64,000 bases of DNA. Origin: Hedera helix (Eukaryota > Streptophyta > Magnoliopsida > Apiales > Araliaceae). The position numbers and the translations under genes are program-made. The first letter of the stretch is position 1, and every line of letters starts with the position of its first letter. This document shows, in pieces, positions 49,655-62,712 of the stretch. Below the pieces are notes generated by a model that saw nothing but the letters and a program-made list of their open reading frames with translations, did not search any database and was not told where the DNA came from. Location: assembly GCA_947179155.2 (NCBI GenBank), contig OX359286.1, forward strand, positions 37,812,908 through 37,876,907, written 5' to 3'.

Positions 49655-52600
49655 TTTCACTTTCCAAGTTTCAATTCCACATCACCGAACCTCAGCTGGA
49701 GACCCCTTTACCACATCGGAGCTCCGGCAACACGGCCGGAAAATCACCATTTCATCTCACGGATAATAAATATATTCTTATCTCAAAAAGCCCAGTTCGA
49801 ATTTCAAACTTTAAAGCACAAAGCGGCACTCAATTCACACACCAACGTACAGAAACACTGATGGGACTTCACACTGAGTTAACACAATGCATCAGTGCGA
49901 GTCCAACTCGGTTAAAGATTGAGTCTTTTCTTAATGGCTTAGCATTGGATACTCGTGATTGGATTTAAGAAGGAGTGGAGAGTGTAGAAATAAGCAGATC
50001 TTGAGAAATTGTTCTGTTTCACTCTCTGTTCTTGTGTGTCTTGAATGTGACAATTTCTCTCTTGAAAGAGATGGCTCATATTTTATTATTTTATATTTTC
50101 ACAATTAGAAAAAAAGTAGAGCAAATAATTAAAATATTGAAGGGGAAGCTTCAGTGGGTTAAATTAAGATACTGATATGACAATCGATAATCCAATTTTC
50201 AAAACATGCAACTACAAAATGACTTGACGTAAATGCCCCTATGATGTTTTTAAGGTGATTCTGTTTATTTATTTAAATCGACAGCGGGATAATGAGCGTA
50301 TTAAATTAAATGAATTGATATTTTTACGAGTGATATAAAAATAATATTTTTTTAATTTTAAATAATATGCTAATTTACTTTAGATTTTTCATTTCGGTGA
50401 TATCTCTAAGTAATACATTGTGTTTATTATTATTTTTTTACTCAAAAAATAATAAAGTCAATCTTATAAACGTTTTATTTTTTGTGTTTCAAAATCAAAT
50501 GGAGTTTAAAATTAAATGTATTTTTATTAATATGATATTGATATAAGTTGCTTTAATTTTTTCGAAAAAAACTTACACATTGACTCTTAGGATATTCTTG
50601 TCAGATGGTTAGATGGTCTAATGGTCCCGAGGATCATAAAACACATCATATGCCATGTAGTACTACAATAGGATCATTTAGTTATAAGTCTCCATTCTCG
50701 CAAACTAGTGCTCCTGGTTATATAACAAACCAGATAGATATTAAATGCAAGTCACGGCTATATAGATAATAGGTGTACATTAAATTATTGTTTGTATTTT
50801 TATTTAATTACATGCATGTATATATTTGAAAAATGACATATATATGGAATACAAAGAGTATAGTAAAATTAAATTTCAATATATACATATATATAGGTAT
50901 TTAAAAATAATACATATATCGAATATGATAAATTTAATATAAATACATTGCATATATTGTATCAACAAAATTCTTTAATATCAGTAAAAAAATTAATATA
51001 ATTAAGAGTAATAAATGATTAATTCGAAACTGATTTGTGACCAATCAAAATGTCTCAAACATTTTAGAAAATTATTCAAGTGAATACCACCATTGAGGTG
51101 GTTAAAATAGCAATAAAAGACAGGTTACATTTTCTTACGAAAAAAATCAAATAATAGTGCGCGTCACTTTTTCACACAACATCGAGTTTTTTTTTCATAA
51201 GAAGTAGTATTTTATTATTTATTTCGATAATTTTTTAGAATTTTTTTATACATCATTTTGGAGTCTCTAATCCCTCTAGATGGTCTCTTGGTCTTTCTCT
51301 ACTTCGACTCACCAAGGAAAAGGCAAGTACTGTTACATACAAAATAAGTAGTAATTATTTTTGTGGGCAAACGCTACAATTCTATTCATTTAAATGTAGA
51401 TGGTAAACCAAGAATTTTATGGATAAAGGGACTTGTACGGGGAATAGAAGACAAGATAGGGGTATTATTGTCATATAAGAATTAAACTTCATTTAGCCGA
51501 CGGACGACTTTGAAAATCATGTAGCTGGAGAGCAAAAAAACAAACGGTCAGGTTTGACCACAAGCTTTTTACGTAACTTACGTAGTAGTAATTATAATAC
51601 TAGTTCGGATTATATGGAGTAGTACTCCATAATCTATTTGGAAAATGACCTTTTAACAATAAATATTCCCTCTCTATGCAGTGCTATAATTTTGTGAGCT
51701 ACTTCTATTATTATCTTCACTCACTTATGCTAATAATATACGTTACGTTCAAGGAAAATATCTGAGATTAAATTATTAAATTTAAATGTTTTATTTATTT
51801 TAAAATTTAGATTTAAAAATATTAATCTTGAGATAATAAAATAATTTAAAAATAAGATTATTTAATATCATGTCAATTCTTATTATTTTGGATTAAAAAT
51901 TTGTAAATAAAATTAACCTTTATTTTTATATAAAATGATCAATATATTCTATTTTATCCATTATACTCAAACTACCGAAGATATGATATCTTTATTATTA
52001 GTAATAAAGGTATAATAATTCAAACGATAATTTTGTATCTAATTCTTTAAATAAAATAAGTATAATATAAAATTATTTTTCATGAATAATCCTATTAAAA
52101 ATAAACATATAACCTTAATTATTAAATTTTAGTATTAATAATTCTAAAATTATAATTTATAAAAAATATAATTTTAAAATTATAATTCTTGTAAATAAAT
52201 ATCACTTAAATGTACTTAATAGTGATAATTGTTTTATGGAGGCTACAGACAGACAGGTAACGCTTTTGTAGATACCTAAAGCTTTCATCACGTGTATGCA
52301 CGTGATGAAATTCATATATAAAAATTTGTGTAGTTGTCCAGTAATTTTTTCCCGGTAAATCACTTCTTCCAGTAAATTGACATAGTGTATGGTTAATTTA
52401 TGCTACTACTACAGACTATAGTTGCTTATATATCTATCCCTTTCCATTCAAAAGTATATATCTATCCCTTGTCGGAAACCGAAAGCAGGAGCCCAAATCT
52501 ATTTTAAAGTTGTTAATCGGAATAAATTATAAAAAGATTGTGTATAATTATGCCTAAAACAACTAAAGATATTAAAAAGTTAAATGGGACAAGCATTTTT

Positions 52601-53512
52601 AGAGGGAACATAATTTATCACTACATTAGCAACTGCCCCCACCTAACCAACTGCCCTCTAAAAAGAATCTATGGCCACCCTTAAAACCAAATTTACCTGG
52701 AGCCTCGTATATGTGTATATATATATACATGTGTGTGTGTATGATTACTCTTTCCCTCCCTCTCTCTCTCTCTCTCTATCTATCTATATATATACACGTA
52801 TATCTGGTGTAGGGTGTATATATAGTGGAATCAACAAAAAACCACATGGTCGGACCACCAACAGTCCGTTGGTAGGATTTACACAATTAAAGCTACGTAC
52901 AGACAAGTTCATGTTTTGGAGTGGATGAGTTGCAGTACTCATTTGTATATCTATATATTGTTTGCAAGCCCACGCACCAATGAATATGAACAAGAGGGCC
53001 TAATTAACTCTTCATTTTGTTTAACACGTTTTTAGTTTAGTAATATTAGCAAACGTAGTTTGGAGACAAGACTCCATTTAAAGATAAAAGTGTAAGAACG
53101 ATTAATTAGCATATATGATCATCACTCATCAGCCAGATCTATGCTCCCTAAATCTTCGCAACTTTATTGTGAGATGGACCCCATTTCTACTTTGATCATC
53201 ATCACTCTCTCTTTTAATTGATCAATTAAAGCTTTGTTATTTACTACATAAAGAAAATCACAATTTTCATATTACTTTAATTGTTAATAATTAAGCCTTT
53301 CTCTCTACCAACCCACGAAAAATATGGCTTTTACATATGATAATCATGGGGCTACATGAAAGCAAGGGGCATAATGTCGTGATGGTTTGAATTAATCCTA
53401 CAACTATTAATAGGATGTGGATATAAACTCCTTCATTTCTATATGATTTTTCTTAATTCATTATTATACTCAGTTTCAAAATATAAGCTTATTTTTCTGT
53501 TTTAGAGTGTAC
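49655..53512. other. Upstream region of the NT-C2 gene and AT-rich spacer
   Basis: About 49655-50060 is probably promoter and 5' UTR of the leftward gene. The rest has no recognisable gene. A G-box palindrome is listed separately, and CT and TA microsatellite runs lie at about 52720-52800. Confidence 0.5.
52283..52310. promoter_or_regulatory. Perfect palindrome with two G-boxes
   Basis: Arms tttcatcacgtg and cacgtgatgaaa (12 bp each) surround a 4-bp spacer, placing two CACGTG cores 10 bp apart start to start on opposite arms. CACGTG is the core bound by plant bZIP and bHLH factors. No gene starts close by, so any role is unproven. Confidence 0.5.
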
Positions 53513-53517
53513 ATTTA

Positions 53518-56500
53518 TGTGACGCCCCCAAATCTAGGCCCACACAGCCCAAACTTGAGTCGTCAAAAGACTACAACAAAATTATTACAACAAAGCACAA
53601 CGTACAACAATACAGTGTATAATAATACACAACTAAGTCTTCACTATTATTGCTACACTATTTTACAACACGTGAAGACTAGGATAACTATTCTTCGGAC
53701 TCTCACTCCATCCCCCGGCTAGACCCCGTTACGTTTTCATCTCCTGTTGAAAAACAATGGAACAAAAGAAAGGGTGAGCTCAAATAGCCCAGTAAGAAAT
53801 ATCATGACTAAGATAATGACGAATAAATTATCATTAGCCTTCAACAGTTGAGTTCTTGATAGAATACAATAGACTACAAGGTTTATATCAAAACTGTAGT
53901 TAAATTCTTAAACAACGTTCAGATCAATAATAGCAGCGGAATGAGCAATCTATTAGAAGAATAATGCAGACTATAATGTCCACTCGCTTCTCTTTTTAGT
54001 AAAAATATCATCAACTTTTATTATCTGAAATACCATTAGTCAAAATAATACAACTTCACAGTTCCTGGTCATAATTATGCAGATCAACAGTTCATCTTTG
54101 CACTACGGGCCAAAGACATTCAATATAACACCAACGGTCATGATTATACCAGATTCAGCCTTTGGTCATAATCATACCAATCAACAGTTCATCTTTGCAC
54201 TACGGGCCAAAGACATTCAATATAACACCAACGGTCATGATTATACCAGATTCAGCCTTTGGTCATAATCATACCAATCAACAGTTCATCTTTGCACTAC
54301 GGGCCAAAGAGAACATTAACCACGTGCCATAAAAGACACCGAACAGATGTATCGCCTTTAACCTAGTATATCGCCTTTAACCTATCATCTGTTCAACAAT
54401 TATATCACATCTGTGCCCCCGGCCACAGATATTCACAACAGCTTGATTCTTGATGATTAATACAAATAACAGTGATACAAATGATGAACAGAAGAACAGG
54501 ATAAACAATAAGTATCGGAAGTTTACTTTGTGCAGATTCAAATAATGTCCAAATTGCCAACATGATGTGGAGTGAAATTTAAAAATGATACTCAAGATCC
54601 ACAGTTCAGAATAACGATTACAGTTCAATAGAAATGTTCAGAAAATAGGAAGGTTCAGTTGAAATAATGAAATTCAACTATTATGGAACATATAATATTT
54701 TCAGGAATTATAGAAACAATAGTTCCATAATAAGTTTCGATTTATGTGTATGAAAGAAAATAATATCCCTTACCGTAGCAGGTTTGATTAACAAAAGGTG
54801 AAGGGAATTAATATCCCTTACCATAGTAAGTTTGAATAATGGAAGATGAAAAAGATGGTATCCCTTATGAGTATAAAGGAAAATGATATCACTTACGAAT
54901 ATGGAATAAAAGTGTCATGTGATAATTCGTGTAGACAAATTAATTCCACACGAGACAAATAAAAAGGGTTATTCACCAACAGGCGATAATCCGCACCGTA
55001 AGGTTATTCCCATCAATTTGAATACGAATAGTTATTCACCAAACAGGCGATAATCCGCGCCGTAAGGTTATTCCCATCAATTTGAATACGAAGAGTTATT
55101 CACCAAACAGGCGATAATCCGCACCGTAAGGTTATTCTCAAAGATTAATAAGGAATGAATACAAAAGGTTATTCCCACAATTTAATACATGGAAGTAAAT
55201 GGCACAAGAAAGAAACGATATTATTTTCGAGAATCAAAGAATGATAATCCCTTCAAGTAAGAAAGAAAATAATATCCATTTATGATGATGAAAAGAATGA
55301 TACCCCTTACCGTAGTAAGTTTAAATAATAGAAGATGAAAGAATATGATATTCCTTACCTTAACACGTGACTGTATATTGATTTAAATGAGGTTGATCAA
55401 CCTATATTTTTATAATAAAATTAGTAATTTCCACATATAAATTTCAAAGTGTATGATAACTCGTATAATATGAATTATCAAAATTATATATATTTAACAT
55501 AATTTTTGTAGTATAAAATACCAACTTTAAAATAGTTTTAAAAATAATATTCCAAAATAAATCTTCCAAAGAAAGCTTTTAAAAAATGAATCTTCTCAAA
55601 GAAGAGTCTTCTAAAGGAAGATTTGTGAATACCGTGAAAAATAGGAATTTATAAAATTACTACTCTTTAATAAAAGACTTACTTGAAAAATTCCTGCACT
55701 CCTTTTGGCTTTCAAACACTCAAAATAAGCTTACTATTCTCAGAGAAAACTCATAAAATTCTTATAGAAAAATTTTATGTTTTAGGTGTGATTTTTCTAT
55801 TCAGTTGAGCAAGCTATTTATAGGAGAAAATAAGTTACTATGCGCATGGTAGGTGAGCACGCCAGTGCTGAAAATTTTTCAGCAGCCGCACCTCACCAAC
55901 CCAGGAAATACTCACATTTTCCATACTTCATGTGGGCCCCACAATGGGTCCCACATGTTTCTTACTATTCACATCACTATTCACGTTACTATTCACGTCA
56001 CTATTCACGTTACTATTTCAAATAGTAAAATTAATTTTTTTATTTTTTATTTATTTATTTATTTATTTATTTATATATTCTTCCTGTGAGTCCAACATAT
56101 AAAATAATGTTACCACAATAATGTAAGAAACACGTTACATATTTTTATTAATTTAATAATATAAATTATAGTGTATTTGCTACTGTGACAATTATTAGAT
56201 TCAATAATTTTAAACTACAGTGCACCAACAATTATTGACTCGATGATATGAAATACAGTGTAATGACAATTATTGAATCAATAATGCAAAATACTGTGTA
56301 GCAACAATAATTGAATTGATAATATAAAATATTATGCAGTGACAATTATTGATGAAATGATGCGTAACAGTTACGGTGTCAATAATATGAGACACTGTAC
56401 AATACCGTGTGCTACTGTAGAGTACCGCATGCTACAGTAAAATACCATAAATTACCGTATGCTACTATTCTTTTATCACCGGTATTTTAACAGTTAGCAC

Positions 56501-56767
56501 CGTTGACTATTTTTATTAAAAAGGTTACTTCTGTCGTTTTCTATATCCGACAAATATTCCGTTGTGGGGTCCACAAATAATTTGTTATTTCGGCGCCGTC
56601 GTACGGCACGAATATTCCCCGACAAAACGAATATTGTCCGACAAAAATAAAATTTGCACATAACATCCTTAACTTTCAATTTTGTCAATTTAACCATTTA
56701 CTGTTTCAGGAAAAATATATATGAAGAAAAATTAAATTTTATATTTCATAAAATTCGGGGTCTTACA
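53518..56767 (-). mobile_element. Solo LTR E (Tekay family), reverse orientation, with a foreign promoter/leader block
   Basis: The plus strand starts tgtgacgccccc at 53518 and ends ggggtcttaca at 56767, flanked by attta (53513-53517 and 56768-56772). The two outer parts (about 53518-55400 and 56150-56767) match the other LTRs in reverse. The central part (about 55405-56150) does not and carries its own TATA box (ctataaatag on the minus strand, about 55814-55823). Three copies of the 97-bp unit lie at about 54080-54300. The length is 3250 bp. Confidence 0.93.
55963..56018. repeat. 12-bp tandem repeat array in the LTR E promoter block
   Basis: Units alternate between cactattcacgt and tactattcacgt (four full plus a partial). 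They lie about 150-200 bp upstream of the LTR E TATA box in its transcription direction. ACGT cores suggest transcription-factor sites. Confidence 0.75.
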
Positions 56768-58504
56768 ATTTATATAAGCAAGTACTCTTCTATTTTAGAA
56801 ATTGCTGGAATATTTAACATGAGAGTTAATTTTTAAAATTTTACTTTATTATATTCAAGACAATGGGATCTTTTCCTAGAAGTAAATTAAAGTCATTGTC
56901 TTCAAAATCTTGATTTTTAAAGTGTTTTGGGACAAAGAAAATATATAAAATGGTATATGTAAATTTTGTATTTCTTTTGTTATTGTTTTGTGAATTAGGT
57001 GGAAGTGACATTTACTTATTTTTGGGTCTACATGCACTTGGTAAGCTATAGTGGATGCGCGCATGCAATATATATATATATATATGATGAGAGTTTTATA
57101 TTAATTTAAAGGTCCATAACTTGGAATTAAGAAGAAGAAGATAGAAGTGTTAGGGTGATTTACGTTGTAATTAAGGATAAAAATAAAAAAAAAGGTGGCT
57201 AAGATTTAGTCGACAGATCCACACAAGGAATTGAAGACTTATGTGCACTCGTAAGAGACAAGTGAAGGAGCATGCTCACGGTCGACCCCACGTCCCCACA
57301 TACACGCACTATCTTCCACTGTGTGTGTGAGTGCAGAGAGACGGAGAAGACAAGAGACACTACTAAGAAGGTTGAGTGAAACTTTAATTATTTCCAAAGG
57401 AAGGAACATCATGCATTACTTGTTTTTCCTACTGTCCTCGTGAAAAAAGTTCATGTATACAATAATATTTGATTATTGTGTATTCATATTTATTCAAATT
57501 GTAATTTGTATGTACAAATTAAGATGGACAAATAAGAGTAGATAATATAAAATTTTAGTTATAGTCATAATTGAATAATTGATGTCCAAATTCGAGTTCA
57601 TGCCATGTAACACATTAATTATTTGACAGTTTGGTATTTGAATAAAGTCAAAATCCAAATTGACTTATGATTTTTTTGTCTTATTTGATTTCTTATTTTT
57701 AAGGAATAAAGATTATATCCAATAATTGGAATTTTAATCTTATGAAAACTTTAATCACGACTTCTATTTTTAATTGGTCTTGGGCGAGTTATGACAAGAT
57801 GGTATGATGAGCTGCAAATACAATCATATATATTGATGTCAAGATACATGCAATTTATAATTCTTGTACATTAGATCAATTTAATACATTTATTATTGAT
57901 GATATTTTTTTTTTGTACTGATTATCACACCAGCGTTATCTCCGACGGCTCAAGTTATCAAGTTTTTGGTGTATTTACTGTTTATTTCCTGTGCAGGTTA
58001 GCTTAGTGATTTGACAGGCTTACAAATTTTAACATTAATAGTAACACTAAAAAAAGGGGCCTATTTTAGTGTCAAATTAAAATTACCAAGTAATTATCAA
58101 TTGACTTCAGCTTGTATGAAACAATGTACCGAATTACTTATCAGGCAGATCCTATACATAGAAGCTAAGTTGCTTTCTCTTGTCAATCAAAAATATGCAT
58201 GCAATATACGCATGGAGTTTTGTTATTAATCCGTTCTTAATAATTGAAACATCATTCTGTTATAATATTGACATGATACATATGTAATTAAGGCTTGTAT
58301 ACTTTCAAATGTTGGGGCCCCTGTTTGCTAGTTACGAGGTTAATATTATATGATCAATTCCTTTTTTATACTTTGTGAATGTCTGCACCAAGTGGCCATA
58401 AAGTATAAATTTTATTCACCTATTAATGTACCTCAATCGTGCTTTTTGGTTGTATATGGTTATTGTTATCAGTAAGTACATCACCAAAGAATAAATATAA
58501 ATAT

Positions 58505-58617
58505 ATAATATTTAAATATTAAAAAAAATTAATTATTAAAAAATAAAATATAATATTAAAATTCGTATTATATTTTATTTTTTAATAATTAAAATAAATT
58601 TAATATTTTTTTTTATA
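58505..58617. repeat. Long AT-rich palindrome
   Basis: Perfect 26-bp arms (58529-58554 and 58567-58592) surround a 12-bp loop, with imperfect pairing extending outward to about 58505 and 58617. The arm contains attattaaaaaataaa, the same word as the dispersed hairpin repeats, so it may be a relative. Confidence 0.75.
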
Positions 58618-58879
58618 TTTAAATTTTATATTCTTAGACTTATCCGACATTAAAAGTAAAAAGAATAAGTTCAGCATGTATCAATGTTCATCTCTACTCC
58701 CGAATCCAAATACAATATTTGAAACCATTGACGAAAAAGTTCGGCACAAGTTCCAATCACCTTCGGGCGTTACCACTGCATCAGCAAATGGACAATCATC
58801 CAATATCCGATATGCACGTGAGGAAAGACAGATTTACATACATAATATTTAAATATAAAATTAAATATTATATTTATTT

Positions 58880-58945
58880 TAGTTATTAAAAAATAAAGTA
58901 TGACACGGATTTAAATGTCATGTCTCAGTTTTTAATGATTAAGAT
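58880..58945. repeat. Dispersed hairpin repeat (copy 3)
   Basis: Arms ttagttattaaaaaataaag and agtttttaatgattaag enclose a tatgacacgg core. This resembles the copies at about 9808, 25592 and 62645. Confidence 0.55.
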
Positions 58946-59644
58946 GAATATAACGTTTAAATATTACGTACGTGTACTTGAAAAAAATTTCAAATTTATT
59001 TGTTATGCACTGTTAATATAATTTGTTGGAGATTTTTATTTTTTAAAATAAATGTCAAATTTTATAATCAACGGGACTAAAAGTATTGACTACTAAACAC
59101 TGTCTATTTTGGCCGTGATCTATCGATCGTTATAGATAGACAGACAGAGAGAACAAATGTTACATATAAACATCCGTACGTATTTTTCATGTAGTATTGG
59201 ATGCAACGAAAGGTAAAGAGACAAACATAGATGCAAAGGTAGGTTTAGATATTTACCTACTAGTAGTACTAGTACTGCAAGTCTTCAAAGGCAGAGTGCC
59301 AAGAAAAAGGAAGATCACGTGCTGTCAAAGCTCTCACTACTCACTCCCTTTCTCCCTAAAAAAGTCTATTGCCAGGTTGCCCATATAATGTCAGGTTGAA
59401 GGGCCTTTTGATTGTCGGAGCTTGGCACCAACTCATTTACTGCTCCAAGCAAAGGATCAAATCAGTGCTACATCTATAAAAAAATTGATACTTTATAAAA
59501 CTATCACTTTTACTCTTATAAATATCAATTATCAAATGGATGATGACTACCCCATGTAATGGATTGGACTTTGGAGGTCCAATTAACATTTACTGGTCGT
59601 GCATGTCCAAACTTAATGTACACAAAATTTGTCTGAGTGACTTA

Positions 59645-60440
59645 GGTAGTGTTTGTTTACTTTTTATTGGTTTTTAATAAACTGTTTCTTATTTTGTAAA
59701 AGATAGATGATTGTTTATTTGTTTTTATCTCTTAATGCCTCTAACCGGTTAAGATATAAAATCAAGTCTAAATAATTAAAAGGCTAGTCTGAATGAATAT
59801 TGTTATTTTTTGGATAAAAATACATTCCTTAATATTATCATTTTCCTATCCTCCAACCAGATCTGTCACCACACTCATCACCACGCCACCGTCACCAAAC
59901 ACTACACCATGACCACGACACCATGACCACGCCACCGTCACAAAACACCACACCATGACCACGCCACCGTCACCAAATACCACACCATCACCATGCACAC
60001 CAGACCACCACCGCCACGCCATCACCACACCATCACCACGCCCTCACCAAACACCACACCATCGCCACGCACACCACATCTGGGGAAGGGGGGCGCCGGG
60101 AAAAGAGGGAGCCCGGAGCAGGGGAGGGGGAGGGGAGGGAGGGCGGGAAAGGGGGATGAGGAGTGTGCGAGGGAGGGGGTTGTGGTGTGGCGAGGACGGG
60201 GGGAGGGGAGGGGTGGGGTAGGGAGAAGAAGATGCAGTCGCTGCTTCTTTATGTTGTTTTTTTTTTTAATACTTTTGTGCATAGGGGTAACATAGTAAAA
60301 TACTTTTATTCAGACATTTTGAAAAAAAATAATTATCAAACAATATTTTTTCATTCAGATTCAATTTTATTCAGATGTTCTATATTATTCAGATGTCTAA
60401 ACTGTTCAGATCTTAACAATCAATTTTATTAAACACAACC
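59645..60440. mobile_element. PIF/Tourist-like non-autonomous element with a GC-rich minisatellite core
   Basis: The ends ggtagtgtttgttta and, in reverse, ggttgtgtttaataa are imperfect inverted repeats flanked by the 3-bp duplication tta (59642-59644 and 60441-60443), as in PIF/Harbinger elements. The core is unlike the surroundings: a cacc-rich minisatellite with units near 30 bp (ccatgaccacgccaccgtca type, about 59869-60075), followed by a purine-rich G tract (about 60080-60225). Overlapping frames on both strands within the core are low-complexity by-products of the repeat, not genes. Near the 3' end, attcagat words repeat about five times. Confidence 0.65.
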
Positions 60441-60443
60441 TTA

Positions 60444-62217
60444 GTCAAAATAGTTTGAATCTTTCATGTGCCCAGAATGTGCTAAGAAAGGTAAAACACT
60501 TCTGTTAAATTCAAGCAGCCCAGAGTGAGCCCAAGACAGGGCCTTCTTTAGAATCCAATTGGGCCCAAAGTTTTTACTTAACTAAAAATTATTTTGTACG
60601 AAAAAGGATTACTACTACATGTATAAATTATGAATCAACCATGCACTAAAAATTATATATACTAATATAGATGAAAAATAGCAAGCAGGTCCTATATCAA
60701 ATAGTAGAGTCTAAAATAAATTTTAAGAGTTAATTAAGGCAGAGTAGGTACTCTTGTTAATTACTCCCTTTGTTCCTTTTTAATTGAAGCTTTAGGATAA
60801 TTAAAGCATATAGATTAATAAATATAATTAATATCTTGTGTAACTGATTAAGTTGAGAATAAAAACTCTATATTGTCCTTCTCCAATTTATTGAAAATAT
60901 GTAAGAGAAATAAATTTAGTAATATAAGGATAATATGAGAAACTAAGTTATTATTTATTTCTTGAAATTTGTTAATAAAAATGAACAAATATTCTCTCTA
61001 AAAAGACTGATAAAAAAAGAACCACAATATATAAGCTACATTAACACCATCCAAAATGCTAGCTACAATGTACATGCATATTTTAGATGCAGTAATTAAG
61101 CGGAGAGGCAACTAAAAACTACATTATCACTGAAAGACGCAGACAGCATATAATCATTCTGACGAGCAGCAGCCGCGCAGGAGATGGCCGGGCTTTGTTT
61201 TCCTTGTCATGATGATCACTACTCCCCCTCGAGCTGCCGGATTCTGAAGATTCCATGAACTGGCTCCACTTGCAACTGCCCTTTTTTCGATTCTTCTTCT
61301 CATTACATATTCTTCCGAAATAAATACACACATCCATATATATATATATATATATATATGATGATGATGATCGGTTTGAAGAAATTATAAAGAACTGACA
61401 ATGTTGTTACTAGTTTTATGGTACGTAGAATAAAGCGAGTACATATATAGGAGACTAGTAGTGAACAAGTGAGCACTGAATTTATAGGGGAAGATATATG
61501 TACGAGTGAACCATTAATCTAAGTGGTATGACCCTCTTTATGATATAAGTGGTATGACCCTCTTTATGATAACCATGAGGTAGGGGATTTTAACATTGGC
61601 AAATGCAATATTGATAAGGTGTGTGTTTAATTTCCTGCTAAACTATTAAAAAAAAAAAGGAAAAAAAGAAATTCATATAGTGGTAGTACATATATTCTGT
61701 GGGTACGGGTGTGGGTGGGTACCATGTTTTTTGCTTAAACAACCAACATGTTGCTGCTGGTTACCAACTAACCAGAGGCGAACTACTACTACTGCACTGC
61801 GCCTATCGATTTTTATGTGCTCTCTCGCATGCATGAATCAACCTAATATGTGTGTGATATATATATTATTGTAATGAGTCATGTCCAAATCAATTTTACT
61901 GTTCAAGAGCAGCAGTTGACTCACCATACAGTTAAATCATAGATGTAATGCGTGCGCTCTAGAGCCGCAACACCACACCACTGAAGTCCAAATTGAAGCA
62001 GTTGAAAATTGTAATATGTTCAATAGTATCACCCTTACGTAATGTTTTATTGCTTTTTTGAGTAATTTGGTCATAAAATTTTGGGACACTATAGCATCGG
62101 TTGTTTACCAACCAATTTCTAATACACATTTTGTCTCCAACTTTTGGATACTCTTAAATTTCCTTTGACATCTTCCTTTCAACTCATTTTTGGCACTTGA
62201 AAAAAATAGAGAGAAAG
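60444..62217. other. Spacer before the remorin remnant
   Basis: Mostly AT-rich and gene-free. It holds one possible small gene (61119-61337, minus), a TA tract (61338-61359) and a two-copy tandem repeat of about 26 bp (gtggtatgaccctctttatg, about 61531-61580). Confidence 0.5.
61119..61337 (-). CDS. Possible small secreted-like or regulatory protein, 72 aa, unrecognised
   Basis: The frame starts MDVCIYFGRICNEKK and has a basic stretch, a Ser/Gly-rich centre (SSESGSSRGSSDHHDKEN), then a basic and hydrophobic C-terminus (ARLLLVRMIICCLRL). It is clearly less AT-rich than its surroundings. A TATA-like tatatatg motif on the minus strand lies about 110 bp upstream. The C-terminus faintly recalls DVL/RTFL peptides (short basic, then hydrophobic with Cys), but the diagnostic residues are not present, so I assign no family. 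It may be spurious. Confidence 0.3.
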   Translation of the reverse strand: MDVCIYFGRICNEKKNRKKGSCKWSQFMESSESGSSRGSSDHHDKENKARPSPARLLLVRMIICCLRLSVIM

Positions 62218-62644
62218 ATGGGAGAAGAATCAAGCAAGAAAATTGAATCAGAATTAGCTCCTTCTTCCTCTAAGCCCCCTCCAGTTGGTGAAGGTAATCT
62301 CTTTTTTATCCTTTCACCCTTCCTTTCTCCTAGAGAATAATAAGGTATTAACACACAAATAGAGATAATACTTTTTAGCAAGCGTGCGAAAGAAATTGAT
62401 TCAATCACAGTCAACTATCAAATGAGCAATATGTCTATCGTTAAAAGTATGTGGGACCAATGTCTAATTAAGGTGCATAATTTGATTGTTTTAAGACTTT
62501 AAGGTGGTATGTTTTGAAAGAGTAGCTTTTAATTTTAATGTTGAAAAATCCCTGCGACATTTAACTTAATTTAGAGGATACACATTTAGTTCAAGATAAA
62601 AGATATGTACACACAAATTAAATATAACATCTAAATACAACATT

Positions 62645-62712
62645 ATCTTTATTATTAAAAAATATTGTGTGACACAAATTTTAATATAAAAATATACTTT
62701 TTAATGGCGAAG
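62645..62712. repeat. Dispersed hairpin repeat (copy 4)
   Basis: Arms tctttattattaaaaaat and tactttttaatggcgaag enclose a gtgacaca core. It lies in the long first intron of the remorin remnant. Confidence 0.55.

Larger units (their letters stand above)
56773..59641. other. AT-rich spacer, no gene seen
   Basis: No reading frame resembles a known protein. It includes a TA tract (57069-57084), a long AT palindrome (58505-58617) and a dispersed hairpin repeat (about 58880-58945). Confidence 0.5.

Noticed and set aside
57190..57420. Stress-promoter-like region with miR156-like GACAGA words
   Set aside because: No 20-21-nt match to a known miRNA and no complementary arm was seen.
59846..60295. 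His/Pro/Thr-rich and Gly/Arg-rich frames on both strands
   Set aside because: All come from translating the cacc minisatellite and the G-rich tract; low complexity in every frame.
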